A stretch of DNA of 64,000 nt from Streptomyces sp. JJ36. GTDB taxonomy: Bacteria; Actinomycetota; Actinomycetes; Streptomycetales; Streptomycetaceae. Shown here in pieces: positions 27,147 through 35,875 of this stretch. The notes under the pieces were generated by a model. It was not told where the DNA came from, did no database searches, and saw only the letters and a program-made list of their open reading frames with translations. The stretch covers positions 1 through 64,000 of the forward strand of contig NZ_JACYHE010000001.1 in the NCBI RefSeq assembly GCF_021696945.1, written 5' to 3'. Position 1 is the first letter of the stretch. Each line of letters begins with the position of its first letter. The position numbers were made by a program, and so were the translations under genes.

Positions 27147-27962
27147 CTAGGTCCCGGCCCAGTCCAGGGTGTCCGAACCGCCGTCGTCCCAGTGGAGGGT
27201 GAGCGCGGCGCCGCCGTCGGTCTTCTCCGCCGTCGCGCCGACGTACTCCTCGTCCTCGCCCGTACCGCACTGCAGCGCGACCCGGAACTCGGCGCCGCCG
27301 CTGCGCTCGTCGCCGAGGCCGACGCACACGCCCTTGCCGGACGCCAGGTACGAGACGGTGTGCTTGCCGGCGGCCTTGCCGCCGGTGCGCTCCTCTCCCA
27401 CGGCCATCGTCGTGAAGTCGTCCGACTGCCAGGACCCTTCCCACTCACCGTCGGCCGGCGGCGGGCCGGGATCGTCGCCGTAGTCGTCGTTCCCGTCGTG
27501 GGTGCCGGACGGCGGGTCCGTGGGCTCCGGTGTGTCGTACCCGTCGTCGAGCGGCTCGCCGGTCGGTGCGCCGGTCGGCTCGGTGTCGTCGCCGGGGCCG
27601 CCCGACGGGACGGCGCTGCTGCTGTCCGCCACGGGCTTCCCGCCGCCGTCGCCGGCGCCGTCCACGGCGACGTAGACCCCGCCGGCGATCAGCAGGACGA
27701 CGGCGGCGGCGCCCGCCGCGATCGCGAGGGTCTTCCCCCGGGTGCCCGGGCCGTTCGGCGGGGGCGGCGGCCAGCCGCCCCCGTAGGGCTGGTGGCCGTA
27801 GGGACCGGGCGCGCCGTACGGACCGGGCGCGCCGTAGGAGCCCGCCGGCGGCTGCCCGTACGGCTGCTGCGGCGGCGGATACTGCGGGGGCGTCGGCGGC
27901 TGCCCCGGCGGCTGCGGGCCCGGGGGACCGTACTGCGGAGGCTGTCCGGGCGGCTGCGTCAT
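27147..27962 (-). CDS. Pro/Gly-rich single-pass membrane protein
   Basis: A 271-aa protein of unknown function. The N-terminal 78 residues are almost entirely Pro, Gly, Gln and Tyr (PPGQPPQYGPPGPQ repeats), a cytoplasmic tail typical of Streptomyces. One membrane segment follows (about 80-102, TLAIAAGAAAVVLLIAGGVYVAV), then an acidic Asp/Gly/Pro linker. The last 90 residues form a small extracellular domain (EWEGSWQSDDFTT to LHWDDGGSDTLDW) with a lipocalin- or META-like beta pattern and two cysteines. ATG 27962 follows GAGGTG. It is divergent from the S33 peptidase gene. Confidence 0.75.
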   Translation of the reverse strand: MTQPPGQPPQYGPPGPQPPGQPPTPPQYPPPQQPYGQPPAGSYGAPGPYGAPGPYGHQPYGGGWPPPPPNGPGTRGKTLAIAAGAAAVVLLIAGGVYVAVDGAGDGGGKPVADSSSAVPSGGPGDDTEPTGAPTGEPLDDGYDTPEPTDPPSGTHDGNDDYGDDPGPPPADGEWEGSWQSDDFTTMAVGEERTGGKAAGKHTVSYLASGKGVCVGLGDERSGGAEFRVALQCGTGEDEEYVGATAEKTDGGAALTLHWDDGGSDTLDWAGT

Positions 27963-28282
27963 CTGGCACCTCGTCACGGGCCCGCTGCCGAACCGCCCCC
28001 CGCGCGGGCTCCCCGTCAGCCACGACCCCGCATCTCGTCACGACAGAGCAGCGGGCCTCCATCATCCCCCATCGCCTCTCCGTGGCGCCGCGCGGCCCTT
28101 GTGACGGCCGTCCGCCACCCCGCGTGTCCCCTCCGGCGGGCGGACCGGGCGCCGTTGGGAGGAAAAGATGGTCATGACACGGCCAAATCTGCGGAGAAAG
28201 GTGTCTGTGCGCGATCGTTTTCCGGCACGATGCGGTGGGCCGCTGACCCAGCAGCCCGCATGCCGCCGTCGACGGAGACGAG
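27963..28282. other. Divergent intergenic region (320 nt)
   Basis: Holds the promoters of the membrane protein and the S33 peptidase. A strong GGGAGGAAAAG-ATG at 28156-28170 opens a reading frame that overlaps the peptidase gene out of frame and looks non-coding. GTCATGAC and a run of A-rich sequence (28160-28230) may be promoter/operator sequence. Confidence 0.4.
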
Positions 28283-29953
28283 ATGAAGAGACGCACGATC
28301 GCCCTCTCGGGCGCCGCCGTGATGCTCGCCGGAACGCTGGGGACCCAGCCGGCCTCGGCGAGCCCCGCCCCCGCCACCGCGGGCGACCGCCCCGCCACCG
28401 GACTGGCCTGGGAGGACTGCGCCACCGAACGCTATCCGACCCTTCAGTGCTCCTCGGTGGAGGTGCCGCTGGACCACCGCCGGCCGCACGGCGAGAAGAT
28501 CACCCTGGCGCTCTCCCGGGTACCGGCCACCGCGGACACGTACCAGGGCCCGCTGCTGGTCAACCCCGGCGGTCCCGGGGGCAGCGGCCTGGGACTGGCC
28601 GGCTATGTGGCCTCCTCGCTGCCCGAGGAGGTCGCCTCCCAGTACGACGTCATCGGCTTTGACCCGCGTGGTGTGGGGAAGAGCGAGCCCGCCCTGAACT
28701 GCCGGCCGGGCCACTTCGACCCGGTGCGCCCGGACAGCGTGCCGCGCTCCTGGGGCGGCGAGCTGAAGAACGTGCTGCGCGCCTGGAAGTTCGCCGAGCA
28801 GTGCGGGAAGAAGCACCGCGGGGTGCTGCGGAACATCAACACGGTGAACGCCGCGGAGGACATGGACGTCATCCGCCGTGCGCTGGGCGCCGGGAAGATC
28901 AACTACTTCGGCTACTCGTACGGCACCTACCTCGGCGCCGTCTACGCCAAGCTGCACCCCGACCGGGTGCGGCGCGCGGTCCTGGACAGCGTCGTGAACC
29001 CGGAGAACGTCTGGTACGACGCGAACATCCAGCAGGACTACGCCTTCGACGCACGCCACAAGGAGTTCGCCCGCTGGGTCGCCGAGCACGACGCGCAGTA
29101 CGGGCTCGGCACCGACCCGGAGAAGGTCGAGGCGGCCTGGTACGAGATGCGGGAGGCGGTCCGCAGGGACCCGGCCGGCGGCACGGTCGGCGGCGCCGAG
29201 CTGGAGGACACCTTCCTGCCCGGCGGCTACTACAACGGCTACTGGCCCACCCTGGCCGAGGCGTTCTCCGCCTATGTCACCGAGGGCGACGAGGAACCGC
29301 TGGTCACCGCGTTCGAGAACTTCGCCGCGGTGGACGCGGGCGGCGACAACGGCTACTCCGTCTACACCGCGGTGGAGTGCCGCGACGCCTCCTGGCCGCG
29401 TGACTGGGGCACCTGGCACCGGGACATGTGGAAGGTGCACTCCGAGGCGCCGTTCATGACCTGGAACAACGCCTGGTACAACGCGCCGTGCGCGTTCTGG
29501 CCCACCCGGTCGCTGACTCCGCCGGACGTGTCCAACGACGACCTGCCGCCGGTGCTGATCTTCCAGGCCACCGACGACGCGGCCACGCCCTACGAGGGCG
29601 GTGTGGTCGCCCGCCGGAAGCTGGAGGGCTCCAGCCTCGTAGTCGAGCAGGGCGGCGGCAACCACGGCATCTCGCTGAGCGGGAACCAGTGCCTCGACGA
29701 CCACCTGGTCGCCTACCTGGCCGACGGCGAGGTGCCGCGCGGCGGTACGGGTGAGGCGGACGCCGTCTGCCCGGCACTGCCCGAACCGGAGCCGGCCGCC
29801 GCGGCGTCGTCCGCGGAGCAGGAGGAGGCGGCCACGGCCGGCGACTCCGGCGCGGCGCAGCAGCAGGCCCGTACGAAGGCCGCGGACGCCCCGGCCCGGA
29901 GCACCGCGGGTGACGGCGCCGAGCTGCACCGGCTGCTCGGCTTCCGTCCCTGA
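28283..29953 (+). CDS. Secreted S33 family alpha/beta-hydrolase peptidase
   Basis: A 556-aa exported aminopeptidase related to the Streptomyces tripeptidyl aminopeptidases (SlpD/SlpE/Tap). The signal peptide is residues 1-27. The oxyanion region LLVNPGGPGGSGLGL lies near 91-105, the nucleophile elbow YFGYSYGTYLG gives Ser212, the acid is in FQATDDAATPYEGG and the histidine in GGGNHGISLSG. Paired cysteines in the core fit a secreted enzyme. The C-terminal ~75 residues are an Ala/Glu/Gln-rich extension that is less conserved. ATG 28283 has CGGAGACGAG upstream. A terminator hairpin follows 25 nt after the stop. Confidence 0.9.
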   Translation: MKRRTIALSGAAVMLAGTLGTQPASASPAPATAGDRPATGLAWEDCATERYPTLQCSSVEVPLDHRRPHGEKITLALSRVPATADTYQGPLLVNPGGPGGSGLGLAGYVASSLPEEVASQYDVIGFDPRGVGKSEPALNCRPGHFDPVRPDSVPRSWGGELKNVLRAWKFAEQCGKKHRGVLRNINTVNAAEDMDVIRRALGAGKINYFGYSYGTYLGAVYAKLHPDRVRRAVLDSVVNPENVWYDANIQQDYAFDARHKEFARWVAEHDAQYGLGTDPEKVEAAWYEMREAVRRDPAGGTVGGAELEDTFLPGGYYNGYWPTLAEAFSAYVTEGDEEPLVTAFENFAAVDAGGDNGYSVYTAVECRDASWPRDWGTWHRDMWKVHSEAPFMTWNNAWYNAPCAFWPTRSLTPPDVSNDDLPPVLIFQATDDAATPYEGGVVARRKLEGSSLVVEQGGGNHGISLSGNQCLDDHLVAYLADGEVPRGGTGEADAVCPALPEPEPAAAASSAEQEEAATAGDSGAAQQQARTKAADAPARSTAGDGAELHRLLGFRP

Positions 29954-29977
29954 CGGTCCGCGGCCGGCAGGTACCCC

Positions 29978-30011
29978 CGGCGCCCCGGACGGACGGCCGT
30001 CCGGGGCGCCG
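29978..30011 (+). terminator. Hairpin terminator of the S33 peptidase gene
   Basis: Perfect 13-bp stem CGGCGCCCCGGAC / GTCCGGGGCGCCG with an 8-nt loop, 25 nt after the stop codon. Confidence 0.75.
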
Positions 30012-30026
30012 CGCGTTCCGCACGCC

Positions 30027-30083
30027 GCCGTGGGCCGGGCAGCCCGGAGGGGGCACGCACCCTCGCGCCGCCCGGCCCACGGC
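30027..30083 (-). terminator. Hairpin terminator of the phoD gene
   Basis: Arms GCCGTGGGCCGGGC (30027-30040) and GCCCGGCCCACGGC (30070-30083) make a perfect 14-bp stem immediately after the phoD stop codon on the minus strand. Confidence 0.7.
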
Positions 30084-30086
30084 CCG

Positions 30087-31676
30087 TCAGGAGGCGGGCT
30101 CGGCCCCCGGTCGCCCGTGCTCCACGACGAAGCGGGCACGGGTGTGCACCGGCGCGCCGCGCCGGGTCACGTGGTCGACGATGCGGTAGTCGGCGGTCCA
30201 CTCGTCCCGGGTGACGACGTTGCGTACGTAGCCGCGCTTGCGGTTGATGAACCGGATGTGCGGGTTCTCCGCGAGCTGCACCAGGTCGCCCGGGCGCTGG
30301 TCCTCCCCGTCGCCGCCGCTGCTGATCGAGGTGCCGACCAGCTCGGTGGCCACGGTGGCGGAGTCCGGCTCCAGGAAGTCGGCCTTGATGTCGCAGACGT
30401 ACCCGGCGTGCACGTCTCCGGTGATCACGACGGGGTTCGGGGTGCCGGCGGCGGCGAGGTGGTCGCGCATCTCGTCGCGCTCCACGCGGTAGGCGTCCCA
30501 GGCGTCGTTGCTGAAGTTGGTTCCGTCGCCCGCCACGAAGTCGCGCCGGGAGAAGAAGACCTGCTGGGCCAGGACGTTCCAGCGGGTGGTGGGCCGGGCC
30601 AGCGACCGCTTCAGCCACGCCTTCTGCCGGGCGCCCAGCAGGGTCCGGGAGGGGTCGCCGTGGCCGTCGTCGCCCACCTGGTCGTCACGGTACTGGCGGG
30701 TGTCGAGGAAGCGGAGGTCCACCAGGTCGCCGAAGGCGAGGTTGCGGTAGAGCTGCATGTGGGGGCCGCGCGGCCGCTGGGCCCGCCGCAGCGGCATGTG
30801 CTCGTAGTACGCCTGCAGCGCGCGGGCCCGGCGGCGCAGGAACACCGCGGGGTCCTGGTCCGGCTCGTCGTCCTCCTCCGAGTTCTCGTCCGCCCAGTTG
30901 TTCTCCACCTCGTGGTCGTCGAAGACGACGGCCCACGGGAAGGCGGCGTGCACCGCCTGGAGGTCGGCGTCGGAGCGGTACTGTGCGTGCCGGACGCGGT
31001 AGTCCGCGAGCGACCAGACCTCCGCGGCCGGCAGATGGCCGCGGCCGACCTCACCCTGGGCGTCGCCCTCGTAGATGTAGTCGCCGAGGAAGGCGACGAG
31101 GTCCAGGTCCTCCTCCGCCATCCCGGCGTGGGCGTTGTAGTAGCCGGCCGGGCGGTTCTGGCAGCTCGCGAAGGCGAAGCGGAAGCGGTCCGGTCGGGAG
31201 CCGGGCGCGGGCGCCGTCCGGGTGCGGCCGACCGGGCTGAGTTCGCGGCCGGCGCGGAAGCGGTAGAAGTAGTCGGCGCCGGGCCGCAGGCCCGAGACCT
31301 CCACGTGCACCGCGTGGCCCGCGTCCGGTCGCGCGATCTCGGCGCCGGCCCGGACGACGCGCCGGAACCGCTCGTCCTCGGCCACCTGCCACAGCACGGG
31401 GACGGGTATCGGCGGCATGCCGCCCCGTCCGTCGGCGGCCAGCGGCTCGGGCGCCAGCCTCGTCCAGAGGACCACGCCGTCCGGCAGCGGTTCGCCGGAG
31501 GCCACGCCGAGGGTGAAGGGCTCGTGCAGCGTCCCCCTGCGTGCGGGGCCGCGGGCCCAGGCCGGGGAGGTCCCCAGCGTGGACGCTCCCAGCACCGTGG
31601 CTCCGGCTGCGCCGGCCAGCAGGCCGCGCCGGGACGGTGCCGGGGAGTTGCTCGACGATCTGGCGGAACGGGTCAT
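30087..31676 (-). CDS. phoD: PhoD family alkaline phosphatase, Tat-exported
   Basis: A 529-aa secreted phosphodiesterase/phosphomonoesterase for phosphate scavenging. A twin-arginine signal SRRGLLAGAAGATVLG is near residues 15-30, with cleavage near PAWARG. The PhoD N-terminal beta domain (about 45-140) precedes the catalytic domain: FAFASCQNRPAGYYNAH, LVAFLGDYIYEGD, WAVVFDDHEVENNWADE and VVITGDVHAGYVCDIK carry the metal ligands of the Ca/Fe centre. Length is normal. Its start has only a moderate GGAAGGG site. A single PHO-box-like unit (GTTCACGCGCG on the minus strand, 31783-31773) lies about 100 nt upstream; no second unit is visible. Confidence 0.93.
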   Translation of the reverse strand: MTRSARSSSNSPAPSRRGLLAGAAGATVLGASTLGTSPAWARGPARRGTLHEPFTLGVASGEPLPDGVVLWTRLAPEPLAADGRGGMPPIPVPVLWQVAEDERFRRVVRAGAEIARPDAGHAVHVEVSGLRPGADYFYRFRAGRELSPVGRTRTAPAPGSRPDRFRFAFASCQNRPAGYYNAHAGMAEEDLDLVAFLGDYIYEGDAQGEVGRGHLPAAEVWSLADYRVRHAQYRSDADLQAVHAAFPWAVVFDDHEVENNWADENSEEDDEPDQDPAVFLRRRARALQAYYEHMPLRRAQRPRGPHMQLYRNLAFGDLVDLRFLDTRQYRDDQVGDDGHGDPSRTLLGARQKAWLKRSLARPTTRWNVLAQQVFFSRRDFVAGDGTNFSNDAWDAYRVERDEMRDHLAAAGTPNPVVITGDVHAGYVCDIKADFLEPDSATVATELVGTSISSGGDGEDQRPGDLVQLAENPHIRFINRKRGYVRNVVTRDEWTADYRIVDHVTRRGAPVHTRARFVVEHGRPGAEPAS

Positions 31677-32421
31677 GCGGGGCCCTTCCTTGTCGGGTCG
31701 TCTGCTGCCCGCGTACGCGGGGCGTGGGGGGCGGCGCTCATGGAGACATACGCACCTGACATTCCCCCCACGCGCGCGTGAACCGCCGTCAGAGAGCGGG
31801 CGTCGGCCGTCCCTTCGCCCGGGTGCGGCGGCGCTCTACGCGCGCGCAAGACAGCACCCGGCGGCCCGGGCGCACCCCTGGTGGCCAGGGGTTCCGGGCA
31901 CGTCAGCGGCGCGTGCGACCCACCGGTACACCGCACTTCGTCACAGAGCGAGCAATGCGGACGGACGGGGACACCGCGCAGGACAGGGGGCCCCTCCGCC
32001 CTGCCTGCCGCCGGTGACACGACCGGGGCGGAAATGGCCGGAAAGCCCGCCCTCACCGGTTGCGCGCGCTCTGGAGCGGTGGCGTGCGCGGCGCTATGGT
32101 GTCAGCCGTTGGGGAACGTGCAAATCCCGCTCTCTCCGCGGGGCTCCGGCGTCGGCCATGACCCAGCCGTACGCAGCACACAGCACCGCGAGAAGCAGAT
32201 CACACCCCCTCCGCGCGCAGTGCGGCGGGGCGTTTCTTCGCATGACGAAACGTGCAATCGGCATGCCCCTGCGCCCATCCGCGCCGCACCGTGCGGGACG
32301 GGCGGAGGAGGACAGTCCCCCACCGCCCCCGGGCCGGCGACGCCCGCCCGGCGGGCCCTCCCTCCGGGCGGCACCGGTCCCCCCACCGGCCCGCCGCCCG
32401 CCCACGCTCGGAAGGAGAACC
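31677..32421. other. Long divergent intergenic region (745 nt)
   Basis: Separates phoD from the first DUF4360 gene. It contains one PHO-box-like unit (31773-31783) on the phoD side and, on the other, TGGAGC (32072-32077), a 17-nt spacer and TATGGT (32095-32100), a possible promoter that would give the DUF4360 gene a 5' leader of about 315 nt. Codon pattern and frame checks give no convincing gene in it. Confidence 0.45.
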
Positions 32422-33066
32422 ATGTCCGGTGCCCTTCTCACCGGTGGCGCGGTCGCGGCGTTGCTCGCCTCGACCCTCGCCTCGACCGCACATGCCGCAC
32501 CCGCAGACGAGGTGCCCTCCGGAAGAATCGAGATCGGGATCGAGACGGTGAACGGCTCGGGCTGCCCCAGAGGCACCGCGGCCGTCGCCGTCGCACACGA
32601 CAACACCGCCTTCACCGTGACCTACAGCGACTATCTCGCCCGGGTCGGGGCGGGTGCCGAACCCACCGAGATGCGCAAGAACTGCCAGCTCAACCTGGAC
32701 GTGCACGTGCCGCAGGGCTTCACCTACGCGGTCGCCAGCGTGGACTACCGCGGCTTCGCCCACCTCCAGCAGGGCGCGCACGGGCTGCAGAAGGCGAGCT
32801 ACTACTTCCAGGGCTCCTCCGAGACCGCCACGCAGAGCCACGCCTTCCAGGGCCCGTACAGCGACAACTGGCAGACGCGGGACAGCACGGACTACAGCGC
32901 GCTGATCTGGGCGCCGTGCGGCGAGGACAAGAACGTCAACGTGAACTCCGAACTCCGGGTGCACGCCGGCACCTCGGACTCGGCGGAGGGGGCGAGCTTC
33001 ATGACGATGGACTCGACCGACGGCAGCGTGAGCACGCTCTTCCAGCTCGCCTGGAAGAAGTGCTGA
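32422..33066 (+). CDS. Secreted DUF4360 protein (paralogue 1)
   Basis: A 214-aa exported protein of unknown function. It starts with a hydrophobic signal region (MSGALLTGGAVAALLAS) that lacks positive charges at its N-terminus, cleaved near HAAPADE. The DUF4360 domain has the hallmark VNGSGCPRGTAAVAVAHDNTAFTVTYSDYLA split over two strands, the KNCQLNLDVHVPQGFTYAVASVDYRG block and C-terminal LIWAPCGE with a matching cysteine. The fold is probably an all-beta secreted domain. ATG 32422 follows GAAGGAGA. Forty-one nucleotides separate it from a second copy of the same gene, so the pair is likely one transcription unit arising by tandem duplication. Confidence 0.85.
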   Translation: MSGALLTGGAVAALLASTLASTAHAAPADEVPSGRIEIGIETVNGSGCPRGTAAVAVAHDNTAFTVTYSDYLARVGAGAEPTEMRKNCQLNLDVHVPQGFTYAVASVDYRGFAHLQQGAHGLQKASYYFQGSSETATQSHAFQGPYSDNWQTRDSTDYSALIWAPCGEDKNVNVNSELRVHAGTSDSAEGASFMTMDSTDGSVSTLFQLAWKKC

Positions 33067-33107
33067 TCGCCCTCTCCGGCAGGCATCCGACATCCGATGG
33101 GAGAACC

Positions 33108-33788
33108 ATGCCCGGTGTTCTTCTCGCGGGAGGTGCCGTCGCGGCGCTGTTCGCCGCCTCGACGCTCTCCGGCACGCACCAGCAGTCCACACCCCCGTAC
33201 TTCGAGGACGTGCCCGACGACGAGATCGTGATCACCATCGCGACGGTCAACGGCTCCGGCTGCCCGGAGGGGACGGCCGCCATCGCCGTCTCGCCGGACA
33301 ACAAGGCGTTCACGGTCACCTACTCGGACTACCTGGCACAGGTCGGCAAGGGCTCCAGCCCGATCGACTTCCGGAAGAACTGCCAGCTCAACCTGGTGAT
33401 GCACGTACCGCAGGGGTTCACCTACGCCATCGCCAGCGTGGACTACCGCGGCTACGCGTACCTGGCGGAGGGCGCCTCGGGGATGTCGAAGGCGTCGTAC
33501 TACTTCCAGGGGTCGTCGGAGACGACCCAGCACACCCACACGTACTCCGGCGCGTACGACGACAACTGGCAGGCGACGGACGAGACGGAGTGGGCCTCCC
33601 TGGTCTGGGCGCCCTGCGGCGAGCTGCGGAACTTCAACATCAACACCGAACTGCGGGTCAGCGCGGGCACGTCGGACACCTCCACCACGACCAGCTTCAT
33701 GACCATGGACTCGACGGACGGCGAGGTGAGCACCACCTACCACTTCGCCTGGAAGGAGTGTGAGCAGGCCCCCGCCGGACGGAGCTGA
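33108..33788 (+). CDS. Secreted DUF4360 protein (paralogue 2)
   Basis: A 226-aa paralogue of the preceding gene, with the same organisation: N-terminal hydrophobic stretch MPGVLLAGGAVAALFAAS, VNGSGCPEGTAAIAVSPDN, TVTYSDYLAQVG, RKNCQLNLVMHVPQGFTYAIASVDYRG, SYYFQGSSETT and LVWAPCGE. It differs mainly in the linker after the signal region (TPPYFEDVPDDEIVI) and in a longer C-terminus. Conservation of both cysteines and of the aromatic core in both copies suggests both are functional. ATG 33108 follows GGGAGA. A terminator hairpin lies 19 nt after the stop. Confidence 0.85.
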   Translation: MPGVLLAGGAVAALFAASTLSGTHQQSTPPYFEDVPDDEIVITIATVNGSGCPEGTAAIAVSPDNKAFTVTYSDYLAQVGKGSSPIDFRKNCQLNLVMHVPQGFTYAIASVDYRGYAYLAEGASGMSKASYYFQGSSETTQHTHTYSGAYDDNWQATDETEWASLVWAPCGELRNFNINTELRVSAGTSDTSTTTSFMTMDSTDGEVSTTYHFAWKECEQAPAGRS

Positions 33789-33806
33789 CCCCTCCGCCCG
33801 CCGGTA

Positions 33807-33841
33807 CCGGAGCGCGGGTCCCCGCCGGGCCCGCGCTCCGG
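33807..33841 (+). terminator. Hairpin terminator of the DUF4360 pair
   Basis: Perfect 12-bp stem CCGGAGCGCGGG / CCCGCGCTCCGG with an 11-nt loop. Confidence 0.7.
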
Positions 33842-34073
33842 CCCGCCCGGCGCGGCGCCGACGGCCCGTACCTCCACCGCCGGGCGCCCGATTGTGGTGC
33901 CCGCCGCCATTACGCCCGGACCGGGCCCGGCCTACCGTGACTCGCGCTCTCCGGCCCGCGACCCGCCGCCGTGGCGGCGGCCCGGCGCGCGGCCGTCCGT
34001 CCGCCGCGTCCGCCGCACCCGGGCCTGTCCTGCCCGGGCCGCCGCGACCGGCCGAGCCGTCCCGGGAGGCCCC

Positions 34074-35588
34074 ATGCTCGCCCGCCTGTTCCGACACCGC
34101 CCCGCCGCCCGGCGGAGACCCGGGCCGCCGCCGGCGGCCGCGCGCTCCGCGGCCGGCTCCGGCCTGGTGCTGCTCGCCGCCGGCCTGCTGCTGGTGCCCG
34201 CGGCGGCGGCCCAGCCACCGCCCGCGGGTGGGGACGGCCGGGGCGGCGGGACCGGCGGCCCGTGCGCGCGCGTGGACCGTCTCACCGTCCCCGGAGCGGC
34301 GCACCAGCAAGCCGACTGCCTGCCGGAGCTGACCACCGCCGGCACCGTCGCCTCCGGCCACACCGTGCCCGCGGACTGGGCCGGTCTGACCGCCGCGGAC
34401 GCCCCGGCGCCCAGCGGGGTGCCCGGCATCCAGATCGACGGCTACTTCCCGGACACCTCCCGGACCAACGGGCACCACGGCTGGGACCACGACGCCCAGT
34501 TCGTCATCCGGCTGCCCGACCGCTGGAACGGCGGCCTGGTGGTGTCCGGCGCACCGGGCGTCCGGGCGCAGTACGCCAACGACCGGGCGCTGGGCGACCA
34601 TGTGCTCTCCCGGGGCTACGCCTTCGCCTCGACGGACAAGGGCAACACCGGCGCCGCGTTCTTCCGCGACGGCCGGCGCCCGGGCGACGCGGTCGCCGAG
34701 TGGAACCGGCGGGTCACCCAGCTCACCCGGGCGGCCCGGGCCGTGGTGACGCAGCGCTATCTGCGCCCGCCGGAGCGGACGCTGGCGGCCGGCCTCTCCA
34801 ACGGCGGCTATCTGGTGCGCTGGCAGCTCGAGAACCGTCCGTGGCTCTACGACGGCGGGATCGACTGGGAGGGCACCCTGTGGCGGTCCGCCGCACGGCG
34901 CGGCGGCCACGGCGGCGGTCACGCGACCGGGCCGGGCCCGAACCTCTTCACCTTCCTGCCGCCCGCCCTGCGCGCCTACCCGGTGTACGCGGCCGGGGGC
35001 GCCGGGGCGGACGAGGCGCACGCCGCGCTGCGGGAGACCGGGTTCCCCGCCGGCTCCGAGTTCCTGTGGCCGTTCCACTACGACCACTACTGGGACGTGA
35101 CCCAGCGGATCTACCGCGAGGAGTTCGACCCCGGGTTCGACGGGGAGCGGGAGGCGGGCACGCCGTTCTGCGCACCCGGCACCCCCGCCTGCGACACGGA
35201 CTACGCCTACGCGGAGCGGCCCCGCGAGGTGCACCGCGCGGTGGACCGGATCGGACTGACCGGCCGCATCGGCAGGCCGCTGATCAGCTTCCACGGCACG
35301 CTGGACGTGCTGCTGCCGATCAGCGAGTCCTCCGACGTCTACGCGGAGATGGTGCGCGAGGCGGGCCGCGGGGATCTGCACCGCTACCACCGCGTCGAGG
35401 GCGGCACCCATGTCGACGGGCTGGTGGACGTCTTCCCCGGGCGGCTGCGGCCGCTGGAGCCGTGCTTCCGCTCGGCGCTGGCCGCGCTGGAGCAGCGGCT
35501 GTCCGGGCAGGCCGGCGGCCGGGACGGCGCCGGCGGCGCGGCGGCCCGGTGCCCGATCGGCGCGCCGCGGGCCGCCGGACCGCACTGA
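34074..35588 (+). CDS. Secreted alpha/beta hydrolase, 3-hydroxybutyrate-oligomer hydrolase or tannase-like
   Basis: A 504-aa exported esterase. A basic, Pro-rich N-region with SGLVLLAAGLLLVPAAAAQ forms the signal peptide (about 1-47). The catalytic domain shows VVTQRYL..., the nucleophile elbow AAGLSNGGYLVRWQLE, the GGIDWEGTLWR segment, an acid region LISFHGTLDVLLPISESSD, and the histidine in VEGGTHVDGLVD. Six or so cysteines include the FCAPGTPACDTD pair. Length and motifs fit the tannase/feruloyl-esterase-like group that also contains 3-hydroxybutyrate-oligomer hydrolases; the next gene is a 3-hydroxybutyrate dehydrogenase, which favours that reading. ATG 34074 follows GGGAGG. A palindromic terminator follows. 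Confidence 0.7.
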   Translation: MLARLFRHRPAARRRPGPPPAAARSAAGSGLVLLAAGLLLVPAAAAQPPPAGGDGRGGGTGGPCARVDRLTVPGAAHQQADCLPELTTAGTVASGHTVPADWAGLTAADAPAPSGVPGIQIDGYFPDTSRTNGHHGWDHDAQFVIRLPDRWNGGLVVSGAPGVRAQYANDRALGDHVLSRGYAFASTDKGNTGAAFFRDGRRPGDAVAEWNRRVTQLTRAARAVVTQRYLRPPERTLAAGLSNGGYLVRWQLENRPWLYDGGIDWEGTLWRSAARRGGHGGGHATGPGPNLFTFLPPALRAYPVYAAGGAGADEAHAALRETGFPAGSEFLWPFHYDHYWDVTQRIYREEFDPGFDGEREAGTPFCAPGTPACDTDYAYAERPREVHRAVDRIGLTGRIGRPLISFHGTLDVLLPISESSDVYAEMVREAGRGDLHRYHRVEGGTHVDGLVDVFPGRLRPLEPCFRSALAALEQRLSGQAGGRDGAGGAAARCPIGAPRAAGPH

Positions 35589-35666
35589 GCGCCCCTGCCC
35601 GTACGCCCCGGAGCGCCGGCCCCCGGCCGCGCGCCCGGGGCTCCCGTGTGCCCGGGCCTGCGCCGA

Positions 35667-35696
35667 CGGGCACGGGGCCGCGCGGCCCCGTGCCCG
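35667..35696 (+). terminator. Palindromic terminator of the hydrolase gene
   Basis: A 30-nt perfect palindrome, positions 35667-35696, reading CGGGCACGGGGCCG on the left arm and CGGCCCCGTGCCCG on the right; it forms a 13- to 14-bp stem with a CG-rich centre. Confidence 0.7.
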
Positions 35697-35875
35697 CACC
35701 CGTGCTCGTGCCCCAGGGGGTGCCCCGCGGCCACCGGGACGCGGCCCCGAGGCACCTGCTCCCCCGGCTTCCGGGCCGGTCTCCGCGGCGTGGTGCCTGC
35801 CCACATGCCCGCCCCACCGAGTGTGGGATCCCGGCACGTAGGCGCGGGCGTGGCCGCTGCCTACCGTCTCCAGGC

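Noticed and set aside
28168..28662. Open frame with a very strong GGGAGGAAAAG site overlapping the S33 peptidase gene
   Set aside because: It runs out of frame through a clear S33 peptidase, has Arg-rich shadow composition (RRRRRRDEE) and no domain; the peptidase start and signal peptide are much better supported.
31773..31783. PHO box for phoD
   Set aside because: Only one 11-nt unit (GTTCACGCGCG) is visible, with no second direct repeat at 11-nt spacing, so it is mentioned but not called as an operator.
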